A stretch of 64,000 nucleotides of DNA from the NCBI RefSeq assembly GCF_029910215.1, contig NZ_CP110395.1, forward strand, positions 2,728,001 to 2,792,000, given 5' to 3'. The notes under the pieces were generated by a model. The model was not told where the DNA came from and made no database searches. It worked only from the letters and a program-made list of their open reading frames with translations. Below, in pieces: positions 61,484 to 64,000 of this stretch. The stretch is from Paraburkholderia sp. D15. Its GTDB lineage: Bacteria > Pseudomonadota > Gammaproteobacteria > Burkholderiales > Burkholderiaceae. The position numbers and the translations under genes are program-made. Within the stretch, counting starts at the first letter, position 1; each line of letters starts with the position of its first letter.

Positions 61484-61514
61484 GCGCTTGCATCGCGCTT
61501 GTACCGCGCTTGTA
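61484..61514. repeat. Three-copy 11-base tandem repeat
   Basis: cgcgcttgcat, cgcgcttgtac and cgcgcttgtac follow one another between tRNA-Ser and the lysC terminator. Confidence 0.65.
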
Positions 61515-61523
61515 CGGATCACG

Positions 61524-61564
61524 CAAAAACAAACGGGGCGCCTCGTGGCGCCCCGTTTGTTTGG
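61524..61564 (-). terminator. Terminator of lysC
   Basis: ACAAACGGGGCGCC pairs with GGCGCCCCGTTTGT around ACGA or TCGT, with T-rich flank on the minus strand. Confidence 0.85.
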
Positions 61565-61584
61565 CAAATTACGCCTCGCGCAAT

Positions 61585-62835
61585 TTACGCCTGATCCAGT
61601 TCGAACGCCTTATGCAGCGCGCGCACCGCGAGCTCCATGTACTTCTCGTCGATCAACACCGAGATCTTGATTTCGGACGTGGAGATCATCTGGATGTTGA
61701 TGCCCTCCTCCGACAGCGTGCGGAACATCGTGCTCGCGATACCCACGTGCGAACGCATGCCGACGCCGACCACCGACACCTTCGACACCTTCGGATCGCC
61801 CAGCACCTGCTCGGCCTGCACGTGACCCTTCACCTGGTTCGTGAGGATCTCCATGGCGCGCTGATAGTCGCCGCGACCGACCGTGAACGTGAACGCCGTC
61901 TTGCCTTCGACGCTCTGGTTCTGGATGATCATGTCGACGTCGATATTCGCGTCCGCCACCGGGCCGAGAATCTGATACGCGATGCCCGGCTTGTCGGGCA
62001 CACCCATCACCGCGATGCGAGCTTCGTCGCGCTGGAACGCGATGCCCGAGATGACTGCTTTTTCCATGGTCTCGTCTTCTTCAAAAGTAATCAGGGTGCC
62101 CGACTTCATTTCGGCGTCGAGCGGGATGAGCGGATCGGTCAGGCTCGACAGCACGCGCGTCTTCACCTGATATTTGCCGGCGAATTCCACCGAGCGGATC
62201 TGCAGCACCTTGGAACCCAGGCTGGCCATTTCCAGCATTTCCTCGAACGTCACGCGATCGAGCCGGCGCGCCTCTTCCACCACGCGCGGATCGGTCGTGT
62301 AGACACCGTCGACGTCCGTGTAGATCAGGCACTCGTCGGCCTTCAGCGCGGCCGCGACCGCGACCGCCGACGTATCCGAACCGCCGCGGCCGAGCGTGGT
62401 GATATTGCCGTCCGGGTCGATGCCCTGGAAGCCGGTGATCACCACCACCTTGCCTGCTTCGAGATCGCGCAGCACGCGCTCGCCGTCGATTTCGCTGATG
62501 CGCGCTTTCGTGAACGCGCTATCCGTCTTGACCGGCACTTGCCAGCCTGCGTAGCTGACCGCGTCGACACCGGCTTCCTGCAGCGCGATGGCGAGCAGAC
62601 CCGAGCTGACCTGCTCACCGGTGGCGGCGATCATGTCGAGTTCGCGCGGGCTCGGCTGCGTGGTGATTTCTTTCGCGAGACCGAGCAAGCGGTTGGTTTC
62701 GCCGGACATCGCCGACGGCACGACGACCATCTTGTGGCCGGCCTTGTGCCATTTCGCGACGCGCTTGGCGACGTTCTTGATGCGCTCGACCGAGCCCATC
62801 GAAGTGCCGCCGTATTTATGTACGATGAGTGCCAT
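61585..62835 (-). CDS. lysC: Aspartate kinase
   Basis: Phosphorylates aspartate, the entry to lysine, threonine and methionine synthesis; 416 residues from ATG at 62835 (MALIVHKYGGTSMGSVERI). KYGGTS at 7-12 is the nucleotide-binding signature, GRGGSDTSAVAVA follows, and two ACT domains occupy about 265-416 for feedback inhibition. The length and ACT layout match the alpha2beta2-type Lys+Thr-sensitive enzymes. An internal start for a separate beta subunit cannot be excluded. It is monocistronic, with its own terminator. Confidence 0.97.
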   Translation of the reverse strand: MALIVHKYGGTSMGSVERIKNVAKRVAKWHKAGHKMVVVPSAMSGETNRLLGLAKEITTQPSPRELDMIAATGEQVSSGLLAIALQEAGVDAVSYAGWQVPVKTDSAFTKARISEIDGERVLRDLEAGKVVVITGFQGIDPDGNITTLGRGGSDTSAVAVAAALKADECLIYTDVDGVYTTDPRVVEEARRLDRVTFEEMLEMASLGSKVLQIRSVEFAGKYQVKTRVLSSLTDPLIPLDAEMKSGTLITFEEDETMEKAVISGIAFQRDEARIAVMGVPDKPGIAYQILGPVADANIDVDMIIQNQSVEGKTAFTFTVGRGDYQRAMEILTNQVKGHVQAEQVLGDPKVSKVSVVGVGMRSHVGIASTMFRTLSEEGINIQMISTSEIKISVLIDEKYMELAVRALHKAFELDQA

Positions 62836-63245
62836 TGTCGTTCTGAACTGAAGGAGAAACCGCGCTGGCGCGCTGGAGACGACCGCACAAAAGCACAGGG
62901 GCGCAACGTCTCGTGAACGGCGGCGAAGTGTGTGACGGCGTAAATGCAGCACGCGTGCAGCACGCGCGGATTTGCCCGTGATTGATCGCTAATGGCTTAC
63001 CGGGAATTTCGGATCACGATCGGAAAACCGACACAAGCGACGGCAAAAGCGGGCCGGGCAAACGCCATAAACTACCTGATCGAGCGCAAAAAGACAAGCC
63101 GGAAAGGCCGTGCGGCGGGCTCGCAAAGGGTCCGGAACACGGCGTGAAACGGCCGCGCCGCGCGGTTATACGCACGATTTGCACATGCCGGCGCGATTCC
63201 GTCGATACGATTCGCCGATGCTTCACCGTCTGTCCGACCGGACGG
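62836..63245. other. Intergenic region tilS/lysC
   Basis: 410 bases with no credible gene. A GCACGCGTGC palindrome lies at about 62950-62960. A lysine riboswitch was looked for and not seen. A TATAAC on the minus strand near 63167-63172 could be part of the lysC promoter. Confidence 0.45.
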
Positions 63246-64000
63246 TCAGGCGATCGTCAGATCCTCGCGCCAGTCGATCCTGATGCGCGCTTCGGCGGCA
63301 TCCACGGTTTCCGGCAGCGCCGCGCGATTCACGCCGAGCAGGGGCACGAACAGCAGCTCGTCGCCGACATACAGCAGTGGCACGTCGCGTTTCCACGCGG
63401 GAATGCCGCGCTCCTGGAAGAGATTTTTCAGCGTGCGGCCCGGCGCGTCGTGCGAAGGATTCACGCGCATGCGCTCGCCGCCGCTACGCGAACGGACAGC
63501 CAGCCGTGCGCGCTTGAGAACGGTGAGCGGGATCGTGTCGAGGCCGCCGCGATCCGCGGCATTGGCGCCGCCTTCCACCATCGCGAACACGAAGCTGCCG
63601 CGCCATTGCGGCAGGCGCCACACCGGTTCGCCCTGCCACCTCAACTCGCCGGCCTCGCGTGCGACGAGCGCCGTTTCGTCGGCGGGATCGCGGCTGTCGC
63701 CCGCCTCCCAATAGACAAGCCCGCGATAACTGCGCAACGCCTGCCCCGCATGATCGATCCGCAAACGATGCCCCTCGTGCGCCGCGCCCACTTCGCGCAA
63801 CTGCCGCAGTGCGTCGTTAAGCCGCGCGCTCGATGCCGCGACGAGGCCCAGTCCACGCATCCAGTAACGCAGCAGGTTGAGCGCGCGGTCGTCGTCGAGG
63901 GCGAGCAGCGCGTCGTGCGAGAGCGCGCGCCCCTCGTCGCGGGCCATCGCGTTCAGGTCGAGTTGCGCGAGTTCGTCGAGCAGACGCTGCGCGGAAGCCG
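63246..64000 (-). CDS. tilS: tRNA(Ile)-lysidine synthase TilS (N-terminus beyond the window)
   Basis: ATP-dependent enzyme that makes lysidine at C34 of tRNA-Ile(CAU). Only the C-terminal 250 codons are in the window; the ATP pyrophosphatase domain with its SGGxDS loop lies to the right. The visible part contains the TilS substrate-binding domain, ending in the family C-terminal block: RSGGERMRVNPSHDAPGR, TLKNLFQERGIPAWKRD and LLYVGDELLFVPLLGVNR. The upstream neighbour in this genus is usually accA. Upstream of lysC on the same strand, with 410 bases between. Confidence 0.93.
   Translation of the reverse strand, partial: ASAQRLLDELAQLDLNAMARDEGRALSHDALLALDDDRALNLLRYWMRGLGLVAASSARLNDALRQLREVGAAHEGHRLRIDHAGQALRSYRGLVYWEAGDSRDPADETALVAREAGELRWQGEPVWRLPQWRGSFVFAMVEGGANAADRGGLDTIPLTVLKRARLAVRSRSGGERMRVNPSHDAPGRTLKNLFQERGIPAWKRDVPLLYVGDELLFVPLLGVNRAALPETVDAAEARIRIDWREDLTIA

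Noticed and set aside
62836..63245. Possible lysine riboswitch before lysC
   Set aside because: No L-box core segments recognised, and this element is not typical of betaproteobacteria.

Overview
The window is high-GC (roughly two thirds G+C) chromosomal DNA from a betaproteobacterium. Gene order and protein types point to Burkholderiaceae, most likely Paraburkholderia or a close relative: smc, the dapC-dapD-dapE-prmB group, separate aceA and aceB loci, a Burkholderia-type porin ending in Phe, and gltX beside a tRNA-Ala gene. No species can be named from sequence alone. No IS element, prophage, integrase or CRISPR array was seen.

Layout. 1-4.4 kb: smc (C-terminus outside the window) and a DMT permease. 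4.9-9.7 kb: succinylase branch of lysine/diaminopimelate synthesis (dapC, dapD, an ArsC-like protein, dapE) plus prmB. 9.8-15.1 kb: cardiolipin synthase, glutathione peroxidase, an ABC-F ATPase and a CoA-transferase family protein. 15.2-20.6 kb: a small conserved protein, radA, alr, lplT, thiD. 20.7-24.5 kb: an overlapping four-gene operon tsaB-rimI-udg-DUF1853, with an acyl-CoA-binding protein diverging. 25.1-26.8 kb: a RhlE-type RNA helicase behind a long leader. 27.2-33.1 kb: glyoxylate shunt genes aceA and aceB, enclosing a universal stress protein, a LysR regulator and a haloacid dehalogenase. 33.4-36.1 kb: a GGCT-like protein, rraA, an AraC regulator and a GNAT acetyltransferase.

36.2-36.8 kb holds two Glu-Asp tRNA units, each with its own terminator. 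The accessory part is 37.3-47.0 kb, between these tRNAs and tRNA-Ala/gltX. It is a compact catabolic cluster: a two-subunit class I fumarase-like hydratase, a ketopantoate-reductase-like dehydrogenase, a bicupin, a flavin reductase, an amidohydrolase, a porin, an MFS permease, an HpcH/HpaI aldolase and an IclR regulator. Together these give outer-membrane entry, inner-membrane uptake, hydrolysis or oxidation, hydration, aldol cleavage and substrate-responsive control, but the substrate is not recognisable. An IclR-type operator lies before the regulator gene, and a degenerate copy of the 3' end of tRNA-Ala lies at the far edge of the cluster. This is the best candidate for an undescribed system here.

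47.2-57.7 kb returns to core functions: tRNA-Ala, gltX, a patatin-like lipoprotein, an NlpC/P60 hydrolase, the yejABEF peptide transporter and a small exported Pro/His-rich protein. 57.9-61.1 kb holds two lipoproteins (one a probable beta-propeller) and a divergent AraC regulator. The right end has tRNA-Ser, lysC and the C-terminal part of tilS.

A recurring trait is short degenerate tandem repeats of 7-14 bases in the gaps between genes, with in-frame equivalents inside variable loops or termini of otherwise ordinary enzymes.
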